Counted from the stretch's first letter, positions 23,366 through 32,096 are shown. The stretch is 35,942 nucleotides of DNA from Reyranellaceae bacterium (GCA_022844045.1 JALHMM010000070.1:1-35942); one strand, 5' to 3'. Translations and numbers: made by a program. The notes: generated by a model from the letters alone, not told the origin.

Positions 23366-24853
23366 TCACGGCGTGTTGATGCGGTCGAGCGGGTAGACCG
23401 GCCGGCGCACGTTGCGGAAATCGAGCATCGAATAGTCCGAGGTGCAGACGCCGACCCCGGCGCACTCGACCTCGCCGCCGATGATCGGTCGGAAGGCGGC
23501 GCGCCAGTGCACACGGCTCTTCAGCACCAGGTACTTCTTCGCGGTCGGATCGATGCCGACGGAGCGGAAGCATTCCAGGTCGTTGGGCTCCTGGTGGCGC
23601 GAGATCACGACGATCTCGACCTTGCCGGTGTCGAGCACGACGGTCGGGCCCATGTCCATCAGCACGCCCTTCGACATCGGCCCCTTGTTGCGGTACTGGC
23701 CGTTGCTGATCAGCTTCACCGTGCCGGTGACCATCCGCGACTCGCCCCTACGTTTGATCGAAGGCAGGTCGTACTTGCCGCCGAGCTTGATGGTTACCGT
23801 GGCGCCGATACCCGCCTTGATCATCTCCTGCACGGCCTGCGGGTCGTGAATGGCGAAGACCGCGACGTTGTCGAGGCCGGCGTCGAGCACGCCGCCGAGC
23901 ACCGCCATGGTGTCCATGGTGCCGCCCGAGGCCGAGTTGTCGTAGTGGTCGAGCAGCACGATGGGCTTGCCGGCGCCGGTCATCGACTTGCCGCGCGCCA
24001 GCGACTCCTGCAGCGGCTCGATCTTGTAGACGAAGGCCTCGCGGTTCTTCCAGGCGTGGTCGAGCAGCTCGTCGCGCCAGCCCTCGGCTTTCATTTTGTC
24101 GGCGTCGGCGACGACCACGGAGGACAGGCCGGCCTCGCGGATATCGGCGTGCGGGAAGCCGACGAACAGGCTGGCGGCCAGCGCGCCCTCGCTCTCCATC
24201 GCGCGGCAGCGCTGCTGCAGCCATTTGTTGGGCTCGTCGTCGCTGCCCTGGCGCATGACATGCGGCAGCATCGGCTTGTTGCCCCAGGCCATCACCGGCC
24301 GCGCCTTGCCCTCGAGCATCTTGAGGATCGGTTTGCCTGCGCGCATGCCGGTCTCGTAGAGATCGATATGCGGATAGGTCTGGTAGCCGGCGATCACGTC
24401 GCAATTCTCGACCATCGCGGGATACAGATTGGTGTGCATGTCGAGCGACACGCCGATCGGCGTCTTGGGCGCCAGCTTGCGCACGCGGCGCAGCAGCTCG
24501 CCTTCGCCGTCCTCCCGGCTCTCAGTCACCATCGCGCCGTGCAAGTCGAGCAGGATGGCGTCGCAGCCCTGGGCGACGGCGTCGCAGATGCGCTCGCTGA
24601 TATACTCGAAGGCGACGTCCTCGACCGCGCCGCTGGGTGGCGCGGCGGCGGCGATCGGCGTGACGATCGCCGCGCCGATGCCCTCGGCCAGCTCGATGAA
24701 GGCGCCCATGCCGGTGCCGGTGTTCTTGAACGCCTCGTAGGCGTCCTTGCCCTCCGGCGGCAGCGGCCGCCCGCGCGCGAAGCGGCCGATCGGCGTCGGC
24801 ACCGGCGAGAAGGTGTTGGTCTCGTGCTTCATCTGCGCGATGACGATACGCAT
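23366..24853 (-). CDS. M81 family peptidase, MlrC-like
   Basis: A 495-residue protein of the MlrC family, which includes the enzyme hydrolysing linear microcystin tetrapeptide. Family signatures: KHETNTFSP at the N-terminus, DAILLDLHGAMV, GVSLDMHTNLYP, AGYQTYPHIDLYETG, and DHYDNSASGGTMDT, most of them with His/Asp/Glu suited to zinc binding. The C-terminal domain (DMGPTVVLDTGKVEIVVIS) is MlrC_C. In soil bacteria the family is common beside peptide transporters, and natural substrates are mostly unknown. It lies directly downstream of a peptide-binding protein gene, separated by an inverted repeat. Confidence 0.92.
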   Translation of the reverse strand: MRIVIAQMKHETNTFSPVPTPIGRFARGRPLPPEGKDAYEAFKNTGTGMGAFIELAEGIGAAIVTPIAAAAPPSGAVEDVAFEYISERICDAVAQGCDAILLDLHGAMVTESREDGEGELLRRVRKLAPKTPIGVSLDMHTNLYPAMVENCDVIAGYQTYPHIDLYETGMRAGKPILKMLEGKARPVMAWGNKPMLPHVMRQGSDDEPNKWLQQRCRAMESEGALAASLFVGFPHADIREAGLSSVVVADADKMKAEGWRDELLDHAWKNREAFVYKIEPLQESLARGKSMTGAGKPIVLLDHYDNSASGGTMDTMAVLGGVLDAGLDNVAVFAIHDPQAVQEMIKAGIGATVTIKLGGKYDLPSIKRRGESRMVTGTVKLISNGQYRNKGPMSKGVLMDMGPTVVLDTGKVEIVVISRHQEPNDLECFRSVGIDPTAKKYLVLKSRVHWRAAFRPIIGGEVECAGVGVCTSDYSMLDFRNVRRPVYPLDRINTP

Positions 24854-24874
24854 GGATGCTCCTCTAGACTCACC

Positions 24875-24975
24875 GTCGTCCTGAGCGCAGCGAAGGACCT
24901 CGCGGTCGTGCGATCAGACACGACGCAGCTATGTGACCGCGATACCGCGAGATCCTTCGCTGCGCTCAGGATGAC
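24875..24975. repeat. Imperfect palindromic element (family B-like, copy 3)
   Basis: Arms of 38 bases (24875-24912 and 24938-24975) are inverted with a few mismatches. The arm core CCTGAGCGCAGCGAAGGA is a relative of the family B core. The gap between the MlrC gene and the peptide-binding-protein gene is almost entirely this element. Confidence 0.85.
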
Positions 24976-24982
24976 ATCTGAA

Positions 24983-26563
24983 CTACTTCTTCTCGACGTT
25001 CCAGAACAGCGGCACCGGCGAATCGAGCAGCTCGGAAATGTTCTTCCGTCGCGCCATGGGCAGGTTGTACTGGCCGAGATGCACGTGCGTCGGATACTCC
25101 GAGACGCGGATCTGGATGGCTTCGGCCAGCGCCTTCTGGCGCGCCGGATCGGCGGACCGCGCATACTCGTCGCGCAGCTTCTCCAAGGTCTCGTCGCAGG
25201 GCCAGCCGAAGATCGCCTTGTCGCAATTGGCGCTGACGAACGCCGTCATGATCGGATCGAGCAGGTCGGCCGAGACCCAGGAGGTCATGAAGGCGTGCCA
25301 GCCGCCCGATGTCGGCGGATCGCGCTTGGCGCGGCGCGAGATCACCGTCTGCCAGTCCATCGCCTGCATGTCGATGGTGAAGCCGCCCTTCTCGAGCAGT
25401 GACTTCACGATCGGCGTCAGGCGGCCGGTGTTGGTGTCGGTGGCGAACAGCAGCACGATCGGCGTGCCGTCGTAGCCGGCTTCCTTCAGGATCGCCTTGG
25501 ACTTGGCGAAGTCCGATTCGAGCTTGTCCTTGAAGCCGGCGTCGGTGGCCAGCGGCGTGCCGCAGATGAACATCGCCTTGCAGGGATGGATGTAGCGCTC
25601 ATCGCCGATGCCGGCGACCAGGAAGTCCTTCTGGTTCAGCGCGTAGAGCACGGCCTGGCGAATCTTGGGATTGTCGAAGGGCTTGTGCAGCACATTGAAG
25701 CGCAAATTGTACTGGCTGCCGAGCTTGTTGAAGTCGGAGATGACGATGTTCGGATCCCGCTCCAGCAGTGGCAGCAGCTCCATCGAGGGCTGTTCGATCA
25801 TGTCGATCTCGCCGGCCAGCAGCGCGTTCGCCGTGGTTTGCGAATCGGGCATGGCGATCCACTCGAGGCGGTCGACCTTGACCACCTTGCCGCCGGCGAC
25901 CGACGAAGGTGGCTCATTGCGCGGCTTGTAGTCCTTGAATTTCTCATAGACGGCGATGGCGCCGGGCCGCCACAGGTCGCGGCGGAAGACGAAGGGGCCC
26001 GACCCGATGAACTCCGAGATCTGCTGCGTGGCCGGCGTCGCGGCGATGCGCGCGGGCATGATGAAGGGCACAATCGAGCTGGGCTTGCCCAGCGATTGGA
26101 TCACCAGGCCATAGGGCTCCTTCAGGGTCAGCGTGAAGGTCTTGGCGTCGATTGCGTCGAGGCTCTTGGTGAAGCTCATCAGCTTCTGGCCCATCGAGTC
26201 GCGCGAGCCCCAGCGCTTGAGCGAGGCGATCACGTCCTCGCTGGTCACCGCCGCGCCGTCGTGGAATTTCAGGCCCTCGCGCAGTGTGAAGGTGTAGATC
26301 AGCGTGTCGTCGGATACCTTCCAGCTCTCCAGCATCTGCGGCTGGATCTTGAACTGGGCGTCCATGCCGAACAGCGTGTCGTAGATCATGTAGCCGTGGT
26401 TGCGCACGGTGTAGGCCGTGGTCCAGTGCGGATCGAGGATCTTGAGATCCGAGTGCTTGACCACCTTCAGGACCTTTTCCTGGGCGGCGGCCGGCTGGCC
26501 GAGAAACGTGGCGATTGAAAAGGCGGCCAGAGCGGCCGTCGTCAAGGCGCGTACGAAACGCAT
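24983..26563 (-). CDS. ABC transporter substrate-binding protein, peptide/nickel family 5
   Basis: A 526-residue periplasmic solute-binding protein of SBP_bac_5 type. The N-terminal signal peptide (MRFVRALTTAALAAFSIATF, then cleavage near AAA|QEK) is clear. Downstream are ILDPHWTTAYTVRNHGYMIYDTLF, FTLREGLKFHDGAAVTSEDVIASLKRW and QYNLRFNVLHKPFDNPKIRQAVLYALN, all typical of dipeptide/oligopeptide binders. GGAGG precedes ATG 26563. No permease or ATPase genes are adjacent, so it is an orphan here and presumably works with a transporter elsewhere. The neighbouring MlrC and D-aminoacylase genes suggest uptake of an unusual peptide. Confidence 0.92.
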   Translation of the reverse strand: MRFVRALTTAALAAFSIATFLGQPAAAQEKVLKVVKHSDLKILDPHWTTAYTVRNHGYMIYDTLFGMDAQFKIQPQMLESWKVSDDTLIYTFTLREGLKFHDGAAVTSEDVIASLKRWGSRDSMGQKLMSFTKSLDAIDAKTFTLTLKEPYGLVIQSLGKPSSIVPFIMPARIAATPATQQISEFIGSGPFVFRRDLWRPGAIAVYEKFKDYKPRNEPPSSVAGGKVVKVDRLEWIAMPDSQTTANALLAGEIDMIEQPSMELLPLLERDPNIVISDFNKLGSQYNLRFNVLHKPFDNPKIRQAVLYALNQKDFLVAGIGDERYIHPCKAMFICGTPLATDAGFKDKLESDFAKSKAILKEAGYDGTPIVLLFATDTNTGRLTPIVKSLLEKGGFTIDMQAMDWQTVISRRAKRDPPTSGGWHAFMTSWVSADLLDPIMTAFVSANCDKAIFGWPCDETLEKLRDEYARSADPARQKALAEAIQIRVSEYPTHVHLGQYNLPMARRKNISELLDSPVPLFWNVEKK

Positions 26564-26710
26564 GGTCCCCCTCCTGCGTGATCCCGGTTGTCCTATGCCG
26601 CAAGAACCATGCCGATCACGTCGGCTCACCAGACGGTGAGCGCGTCATCCAGCGACATTACCGTGCGCGTTTATCCGGAGCGCGGCAAGCGCCGCTGGAG
26701 GGGATTAGAC

Positions 26711-27496
26711 ATGACCATCAAGATCTCGTTGGCCCGCCTGGCGGGCGTCTCGCTGCTGGCGCTGATCGCCGGCATGGCTTCGGCGCAGGCCGCCAACCTC
26801 GTGGGCCTGACCGCCGACGGCAAGCTGGTGAGCATCGATACCGCGACCATGACCGCCGCGGCGCCTGTGGCGGTCAGCGGCGACAAGCTGGTGGGCATCG
26901 ACGTGCGCCCGGCCGACGGCAAGCTCTATGGCGTCGCGGCCGACGGCCAGATCGTCACCATCGATCCGAAGACCGGCGCGACCACCAAGGTCAGCATGAT
27001 CTCGGAGAAGGTCACCTTGGGCGACCGCCCGGTCGTCGACTTCAACCCGGCGGCCGACCGCCTGCGCGTGATCGCCGCCGGCGGCGTGAGCCTGCGCATC
27101 AACGTCGAGACCGGCGCCACGATCGTCGACAAGCCGCTGAGCTTCGACGCCGCCGACGCCAGCGCCGCGAAGAAGCCGGCCGTGGTCGCCGGCGCCTATA
27201 CCAACTCGGTGGCCGGCGCCAAGGCGACCGAGCTGTTCCACGTCGACGGCGCGACCGGCGCCTGGGTGCTGCAGAGCCCGCCCAATGACGGCATCCTCAA
27301 GACGCGCGGCGCGCTGGGCGTCGCCAACCTCGCCGACGCCGTGGTCGACATCGCCACCGACGGCGACAAGAACACCGCCTGGATGATCGCCGGCGGCACG
27401 CTCTATACGATCGACATCGCCAGCGGCAAAGCGACCTCGGTCGGCGCCGTCAAGGGCATGACCGGCAAGCTGCAGGACATCGCGGTCTCGAAGTAG
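26711..27496 (+). CDS. Secreted DUF4394 protein
   Basis: A 261-residue exported protein. Signal peptide about residues 1-27 (ends SAQA|ANLVG). The rest is a propeller-like pattern of repeated short strands: LVGLTADGKLVSIDT, LVGIDVRPADGKLYGVAADGQIVTIDPKTG, VVDFNPAADRLRVIAAGG. It ends in ...TLYTIDIASGKATSVGAVKG. That is the DUF4394 pattern, of unknown function. No PEP-CTERM sorting tail is present. GGAGGGG precedes ATG 26711; the longer frame upstream is excluded because its residues overlap the divergent gene's control region. Confidence 0.85.
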   Translation: MTIKISLARLAGVSLLALIAGMASAQAANLVGLTADGKLVSIDTATMTAAAPVAVSGDKLVGIDVRPADGKLYGVAADGQIVTIDPKTGATTKVSMISEKVTLGDRPVVDFNPAADRLRVIAAGGVSLRINVETGATIVDKPLSFDAADASAAKKPAVVAGAYTNSVAGAKATELFHVDGATGAWVLQSPPNDGILKTRGALGVANLADAVVDIATDGDKNTAWMIAGGTLYTIDIASGKATSVGAVKGMTGKLQDIAVSK

Positions 27497-27504
27497 GCGA
27501 TACG

Positions 27505-27547
27505 GACGATACACGTCGCGCGCGCCGCGAAATCGCGACGATACACG
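27505..27547 (+). promoter_or_regulatory. Direct repeat GACGATACACG, 32 bases apart
   Basis: Two perfect 11-base copies (27505-27515 and 27537-27547), each followed by a similar CGCGC-rich tail, lie start-to-start 32 bases apart, close to three helical turns, upstream of the amidase gene. Such spacing suits two regulator subunits on the same face of DNA. No clear -35/-10 pair was found nearby. Confidence 0.4.
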
Positions 27548-27557
27548 CCTCGCGCAC

Positions 27558-27591
27558 CCTCCCGGGCACAAGCTGTCCGGGAGGTGATGCG
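27558..27591 (+). promoter_or_regulatory. Hairpin burying the amidase ribosome binding site
   Basis: Bases 27558-27568 pair with 27574-27584 (11 bp with one G-U) around the pentaloop CAAGC. The near-perfect Shine-Dalgarno GGAGGTGA (27580-27587) has its GGAGG inside the 3' arm, four bases before ATG 27592. There is no T run after the stem, so it is not an intrinsic terminator. It looks like a translational switch or thermosensor-like element. Confidence 0.6.
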
Positions 27592-28173
27592 ATGCCAAAG
27601 GCGAAGAAGATCCCCGTCGAGGACTACACCGATATCGGCTGGGCCGACCACCGCAAGAAGCTGCGCGACCTCGGCCCGGTCGACGCCCTGGTCCTGCATC
27701 AAGCCGGCTTCAAGCGCACCAATGACGGCCCGGAAGACTATCGCAAGGTCAAGTCGCACTACGTCATCACCCGCAGTGGCCGCATCCTGATGTACCACCC
27801 GGCCAATCAGCTGCTGTGGTCGTCGAACGGCTTCAACAAGCGCAGCGTCGCGGTCGAGTTCATCGGCAACATGCCGAGCACGCAGGGCAAATGGTACAAG
27901 CCCGAGAAGTTCGGCAGCGACCAGCTCGAGGATGCCCAGATCGAGGCCGGCCGCGCGCTCGCCGAGCACCTGATGGGCGACCTCTTCATCACCCACATCT
28001 TCGCGCACCGCCAGGCGAGCGCCAGCCGCGGCAACTGCCCCGGCCCCGACATCTGGTCGACCGTTGGCCAATGGGCCGTGGAGGAGCTCGGCCTGAAGGA
28101 CGGCGGAGCCAACTACACGATCGGCGACGGCAAGACTATCCCCGACGATTGGCGCACCTGGTACGTCTACTGA
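27592..28173 (+). CDS. PGRP/Amidase_2-type N-acetylmuramoyl-L-alanine amidase-like protein
   Basis: A 193-residue protein with a zinc amidase (T7 lysozyme/PGRP) pattern: VLHQAGF (His36), SHYVITRSGRI, SVAVEFIGN (Glu89), HIFAHRQ (His139) and GNCPGPDIW (Cys149). The His/His/Cys set would bind zinc and cut the amide between muramic acid and L-alanine, or a similar amide. No signal peptide or cell-wall-binding domain is seen, unusual for a housekeeping amidase and more like a phage lysin or cytosolic effector. A strong ribosome site is sequestered in the hairpin just upstream. It shares an operon with the small caspase-like gene 22 bases downstream. Confidence 0.78.
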   Translation: MPKAKKIPVEDYTDIGWADHRKKLRDLGPVDALVLHQAGFKRTNDGPEDYRKVKSHYVITRSGRILMYHPANQLLWSSNGFNKRSVAVEFIGNMPSTQGKWYKPEKFGSDQLEDAQIEAGRALAEHLMGDLFITHIFAHRQASASRGNCPGPDIWSTVGQWAVEELGLKDGGANYTIGDGKTIPDDWRTWYVY

Positions 28174-28195
28174 TCGCGACCCAGAGGAGAGTCCC

Positions 28196-28711
28196 ATGAC
28201 AATCGCCGCGGCCCCGCCCATCCTGTTCCACTTCATCGAGCAGCACGGCCTCGACGGCTCGCGCAGCTACGACGCCAATCCCGCCTGGCTGATCCCGCTG
28301 CGCGACGATCGGCCGATCGGCGGCCTCGAGGAGCTGGTGCGCTTCGTCGAGGGAGTCTGCGAGAGCCAGCGCGCTGGCATCGCCCGCCTCAACCTCGTCT
28401 GCCACGGCAAGGCCGACGGCATCTGGGTCGGCAAGGACTGGGTCTCGCATGTCGGCGCCACGCGCTGGCAGCCGCTGCTCGCCCGGCTGGCGGCGTTCTT
28501 CGCGCCGGGCGCGGCGGTGACCGTGCACTGCACGGAGAGCGGCACCGACCGCCGGCTGCTCGACCTGCTGCGGCGCGTCTGGCCGGGCACGCGGGTCGAC
28601 GGCTATCTCGATCCCTACGACCGCTACGTCTTCCAGCGCCAGGAGGAGGCCGGCAAGCGCGTCTGCCGGCGCCGGCTGAGCGGCGTGAAGACCGTCGTCG
28701 ACGAGTGCTGA
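28196..28711 (+). CDS. Small protein with caspase/CHAT-like His-Cys pattern (hypothetical)
   Basis: A 171-residue protein. I see LNLVCHGKADGIWVG (His70-Gly71) and, 42 residues later, GAAVTVHCTESGTDRRLLDLL (Cys112), followed by GTRVDGYLDP. A His-Gly strand end, then a Cys strand end and a helix, is the layout of the caspase-like fold as in DUF4347 or CHAT proteases. That assignment is inference, since I recognise no firm family. GAGGAGAG precedes the ATG. It is translated in series with the amidase gene (22-base gap) and ends seven bases from the convergent transglutaminase gene. Confidence 0.6.
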   Translation: MTIAAAPPILFHFIEQHGLDGSRSYDANPAWLIPLRDDRPIGGLEELVRFVEGVCESQRAGIARLNLVCHGKADGIWVGKDWVSHVGATRWQPLLARLAAFFAPGAAVTVHCTESGTDRRLLDLLRRVWPGTRVDGYLDPYDRYVFQRQEEAGKRVCRRRLSGVKTVVDEC

Positions 28712-28718
28712 GCCGCGT

Positions 28719-29594
28719 TCAATCGAGCGGCACAAGCTCGACCTCGACGCCGTAGGTGTGGTGGCCGCCACCGAGGATGATGCCGCGCACCGGACTGACA
28801 TCGGCGAAGTCGCGACCCCAGGCGACGATCACGTGCTCCTCATGGGCGACGAGGTCGTTGGTGGGGTCGAGATGCACCCAGCCCGCTTCGGCGCCGCACC
28901 ACACGGCGACCCAGGCGTGGCTGGCATCGGCGCCGCGCAGCGCGGCCTCGCCAGGGTCGCGATAGGTGCGGATGTAGCCCGAGACATAGGCCGCCGGCAG
29001 GCCGAGCGAGCGCAGCGCGGCGATCTGCACATGGGCGAAGTCCTGGCACACCCCGACGCGTCGCGCGAAGACCTCGGCCAGCGGCGTCGAGATGTCGGTG
29101 GCGCCGGGCGTGTAGGTGAAATCGGCGTGGATGCGGCGCGTCAGGTCGCGCGCGCCTTGCAGGATCGTGGCGCCCTCGGGGAACGATGGCCGCGCATAGG
29201 CCAGCGCCTCGCCGTCGGGCGTCACCAGCGGCGAGGCGTGCGCGAATTCCACCGCCTCGATCTCGGCGGGAAACGGCACGGCCAGCGCATCGCGCAGGTC
29301 GGTCCAGGGCGGCGTCGCTTCTTCCGGCGGTGGCGCGGGCAGCGCGACATCGACCTCGGCGCGCATCTCGACCATCAGCTCGTCATGCGCGGTGTCGATG
29401 CGGAAGCTGTCGACGGTGTTGCCGAAATGGTCGACATGCGTGGTGCGCGCGTCGGCCGTCGGCTCGACCATGACGTCGCAGCGCGCGACGGTCTGCCCGG
29501 GCAGGGCGCGCGGCCGCAGATGGGCGAGGTGCTGCGCCAGGTCCACGGAACTGGAGTAGCGGTAGGTCGTGCGATGCGAGACGCGGTAGCGCAT
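28719..29594 (-). CDS. Bacterial transglutaminase-like protease/transferase
   Basis: A 291-residue protein: Bact_transglu_N (MRYRVSHRTTYRY...HLRPRA) then Transglut_core with Cys183 (GVCQDFAHV), His226 (ASHAWV) and Asp243 (HLDPTND). That catalytic triad is intact. Family members are cysteine peptidases or transamidases. No signal peptide, so it is cytosolic. The gene starts three bases after the upstream ATP-grasp/Alpha-E gene stop, and the same N-domain type occurs in the DUF2126 protein. It is last in the cassette. Confidence 0.92.
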   Translation of the reverse strand: MRYRVSHRTTYRYSSSVDLAQHLAHLRPRALPGQTVARCDVMVEPTADARTTHVDHFGNTVDSFRIDTAHDELMVEMRAEVDVALPAPPPEEATPPWTDLRDALAVPFPAEIEAVEFAHASPLVTPDGEALAYARPSFPEGATILQGARDLTRRIHADFTYTPGATDISTPLAEVFARRVGVCQDFAHVQIAALRSLGLPAAYVSGYIRTYRDPGEAALRGADASHAWVAVWCGAEAGWVHLDPTNDLVAHEEHVIVAWGRDFADVSPVRGIILGGGHHTYGVEVELVPLD

Positions 29595-29597
29595 GGC

Positions 29598-32096
29598 TCA
29601 CTCCGCCGGCGCGCCGAGCCGGCGCGCCGCGGGCACCAGCGAGAAATGCGCGCGCGTCAGCTCATCCGACAGCCGGACAAACACCTCGACCGTGTCGGTC
29701 AGCGTGTCGCGCAGGCGGGTGAGCGCCAGGCCCTGGTGGCGCCACGCCCGCTCGTCGGTCTGGAACAGGGCGACGACGGCGCCCATGTCGGCCAGCAGGG
29801 CGTTGTGGTCGAAGGCGACGCGCGAACCCGTGGTGCGCGCCAGCGCGTCGAGGTGGCGGTTGATGGCGTGGACCTGGAAGGCCAGCGAGCGCGGATTGCT
29901 TTCGTCGAGCAACGTCAGGTCAAGGATCGGCGCCGGCTCGAGCGCGCCGAGGTAGCGACCGCGATAGGTGATGGTCGAATCGCAGAGCTCGAGCGCCAGC
30001 CGCATCGCCGAGTCCCAGATCACCGGCGTCTGCGTGAAGGCGAAGTGCGCGCCGCCACAGATGTAATGGGCGCGCTCCAGGCGTCGGCCGAGATCGAGGA
30101 AGCGCCAGCCGGCGCCGCGCGTCATGTTCTCCTGCGACAGGCCGGCGACGGTGGCGACCATGCGGATGGTGTCGTCGAGCAGCGCCAGCAGCACGTCGAC
30201 GTTGCCGGTCGAGGAGGCCAGCCGGCGCGACATCGAGCCCAGCAGCGTATCGAGCGTCGCGCTCATGTCGGCCGACAGACGATCGCGCGAGGTCATCACC
30301 AGCCGGCTGATGGCGCGCAGCGCGGCGCCGAAGGCGCGATCGTCGCCGGCGAAGCGGGTCAGGCCGCGCAGCAGGGCGACGCTGTCGGGCGGCGACATCG
30401 CGTCCTGCGCGGAGATCAGGCGCGCCTCGGCCGAGGCCAGCGCCAGCAGGCGCACCTCGACCAGATCGCGCGCGCCCAGCGGCTGGCGCGCCAGGCGCGA
30501 AAGCGCGCCGCGGATCAGGCGCGCCGAGTTGTCGAGCCGCTCGGTGTAGCGGCCGAGCCAGAAGAGATTGTCGGCGACACGGCTCTGCACGTCGCCGCCG
30601 CGCTGGATCGGCACGCCGCGGAAGCGCGCCGTCGAGGGGATCACCACCTCCGAGTCGTCCTCGGCCAGCACCCAGACATCGCGCAGGCGGCCGTCGATGC
30701 GCCCCAGCCGCGCCAGCGGTGAGCCGGGCGCGGTGCGCCCCAGGCCGCCGGGCATCACGCGGTAGCCCTCGCCGTCGGCGACGAGGAACACGCGCACCAC
30801 CACGGGATCGGGCCGCAACCCGTCGGGTGACCATGACGGCGCCACCGAGGCGTTCACCGGCCGCTGCGCGACATAGGCCCAAGGGCGCTTGTTGATCTGC
30901 GCCATCAACGCGGTGCGCCGATCGCCGGCCAACTCGCGCACCATCACCGGATCGCGGTTCTCGTCCATCACGTTGCGCACGACCATCGTGTCGAAACGCG
31001 CCAGCACCTCGCGTCGTGCCGGTTCCTCGCCCAGCCACCACACGTCGAGCGCCGGCAGGCGGAGCGCCTCGCCCAGCACATGCGGCGCGAGCGCCGGCAG
31101 GAACGGCGAGAGCGCCGCCGACTGGCCCACCATGCTGCCCAGCGCGTTGGCGATGGCGACGGTGCCCGTGCGCTCCGCGCCGGCCAGCCCGCTGACGCCC
31201 AGGGTGGAGTCGGCGCGCAGCTCGAGCGGATCGCACCAGGCGCCATCGAGGCGGCGCAGCAGCACGTCGACCTGCTTCAGCCCCTCCAGCGTCTTCAGCG
31301 CCACGCCATCGGCCCGCACCGTCAGGTCGCCGCCTTCGACCAGCGTGATGCCCAGCGTCCGGGCGAGGAAGACCTGCTCGAAATAGGTGTGGGCGAGGGC
31401 GCCTGACGTGAGCAGCGCGACACGCGGATTGCCGACGCCCGCCGGCGCGCAGTCGCGCAACGCGGCCTGCCAATGATCGAAGAACGGCGCGATCTCGCGC
31501 ACCGGGATCGAGCGGAAGGCCTCGGGCAGGGCGCGCGCCAGGGCACGGCGCAGGAAGAGCGCGTAGCCGGCGCCGGTCGGCGCGCCGGTGTGGTCGGCCA
31601 GCACCGACCACGAGCCGTCGGACCCGCGCACGACGTCGGCGGCGTAGGTCACCAGCCGGTGCTTCGGGCCGCTGCCATCCATGCGCCGGCACGGCCGCAT
31701 GAAGCGCGGGTCGCCATGCAGCAGCACGGGCGGCAGCCGATGCTCGGCGAGTAAACGTTGAGGACCGTAGATATCGGCCAGGATCGCGTCGATCAGACGG
31801 GCGCGCTGGATCAGCCCGGCCGACAGGTTCTCCCATTCCGGCGGCGTGATGATCAGCGGCAGCGGCTCGAAGATCCATTCGGTGGCCGAGCCGTCGGGCG
31901 CCACGGCGCGCGTGCCACCGCCTTCGGCGAGCTGGCGCCGGGCGCGCTCGACGCGGTCGCGCAACGCCTCCTCGGGCATCGCACGCATGGTGCCGAGCAG
32001 GCCCTGCCAGTGGTAGCGGATCTGATGGCGGCCGGTGACCAGCTCGTCATAGGGAGCCGGCGCGGCCGTTTGACCCGATTGGCGCAGCGATTCCAT
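29598..32096 (-). CDS. Circularly permuted ATP-grasp fused to Alpha-E domain
   Basis: An 832-residue fusion. Residues about 1-490 are a circularly permuted ATP-grasp domain (CP_ATPgrasp_1/2 type): YHWQGLLGTMRAMPEEAL, FEPLPLIITPPEWENL, RLIDAILADIYGPQRLL, and DQ-like VMVRELAGDRRTALMA plus RPWAYVAQ. Residues about 505-832 are an Alpha-E domain (DUF403): SRVADNLFWLGRYTERLDNSARLIRG, and further helices to the end. In many genomes these are two separate genes; here they are one. Established prediction (Iyer, Aravind and colleagues) is formation of a peptide-like bond. The first ribosome site (AGGA) is about 17 bases from the ATG, so the start is slightly uncertain. Confidence 0.88.
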   Translation of the reverse strand: MESLRQSGQTAAPAPYDELVTGRHQIRYHWQGLLGTMRAMPEEALRDRVERARRQLAEGGGTRAVAPDGSATEWIFEPLPLIITPPEWENLSAGLIQRARLIDAILADIYGPQRLLAEHRLPPVLLHGDPRFMRPCRRMDGSGPKHRLVTYAADVVRGSDGSWSVLADHTGAPTGAGYALFLRRALARALPEAFRSIPVREIAPFFDHWQAALRDCAPAGVGNPRVALLTSGALAHTYFEQVFLARTLGITLVEGGDLTVRADGVALKTLEGLKQVDVLLRRLDGAWCDPLELRADSTLGVSGLAGAERTGTVAIANALGSMVGQSAALSPFLPALAPHVLGEALRLPALDVWWLGEEPARREVLARFDTMVVRNVMDENRDPVMVRELAGDRRTALMAQINKRPWAYVAQRPVNASVAPSWSPDGLRPDPVVVRVFLVADGEGYRVMPGGLGRTAPGSPLARLGRIDGRLRDVWVLAEDDSEVVIPSTARFRGVPIQRGGDVQSRVADNLFWLGRYTERLDNSARLIRGALSRLARQPLGARDLVEVRLLALASAEARLISAQDAMSPPDSVALLRGLTRFAGDDRAFGAALRAISRLVMTSRDRLSADMSATLDTLLGSMSRRLASSTGNVDVLLALLDDTIRMVATVAGLSQENMTRGAGWRFLDLGRRLERAHYICGGAHFAFTQTPVIWDSAMRLALELCDSTITYRGRYLGALEPAPILDLTLLDESNPRSLAFQVHAINRHLDALARTTGSRVAFDHNALLADMGAVVALFQTDERAWRHQGLALTRLRDTLTDTVEVFVRLSDELTRAHFSLVPAARRLGAPAE

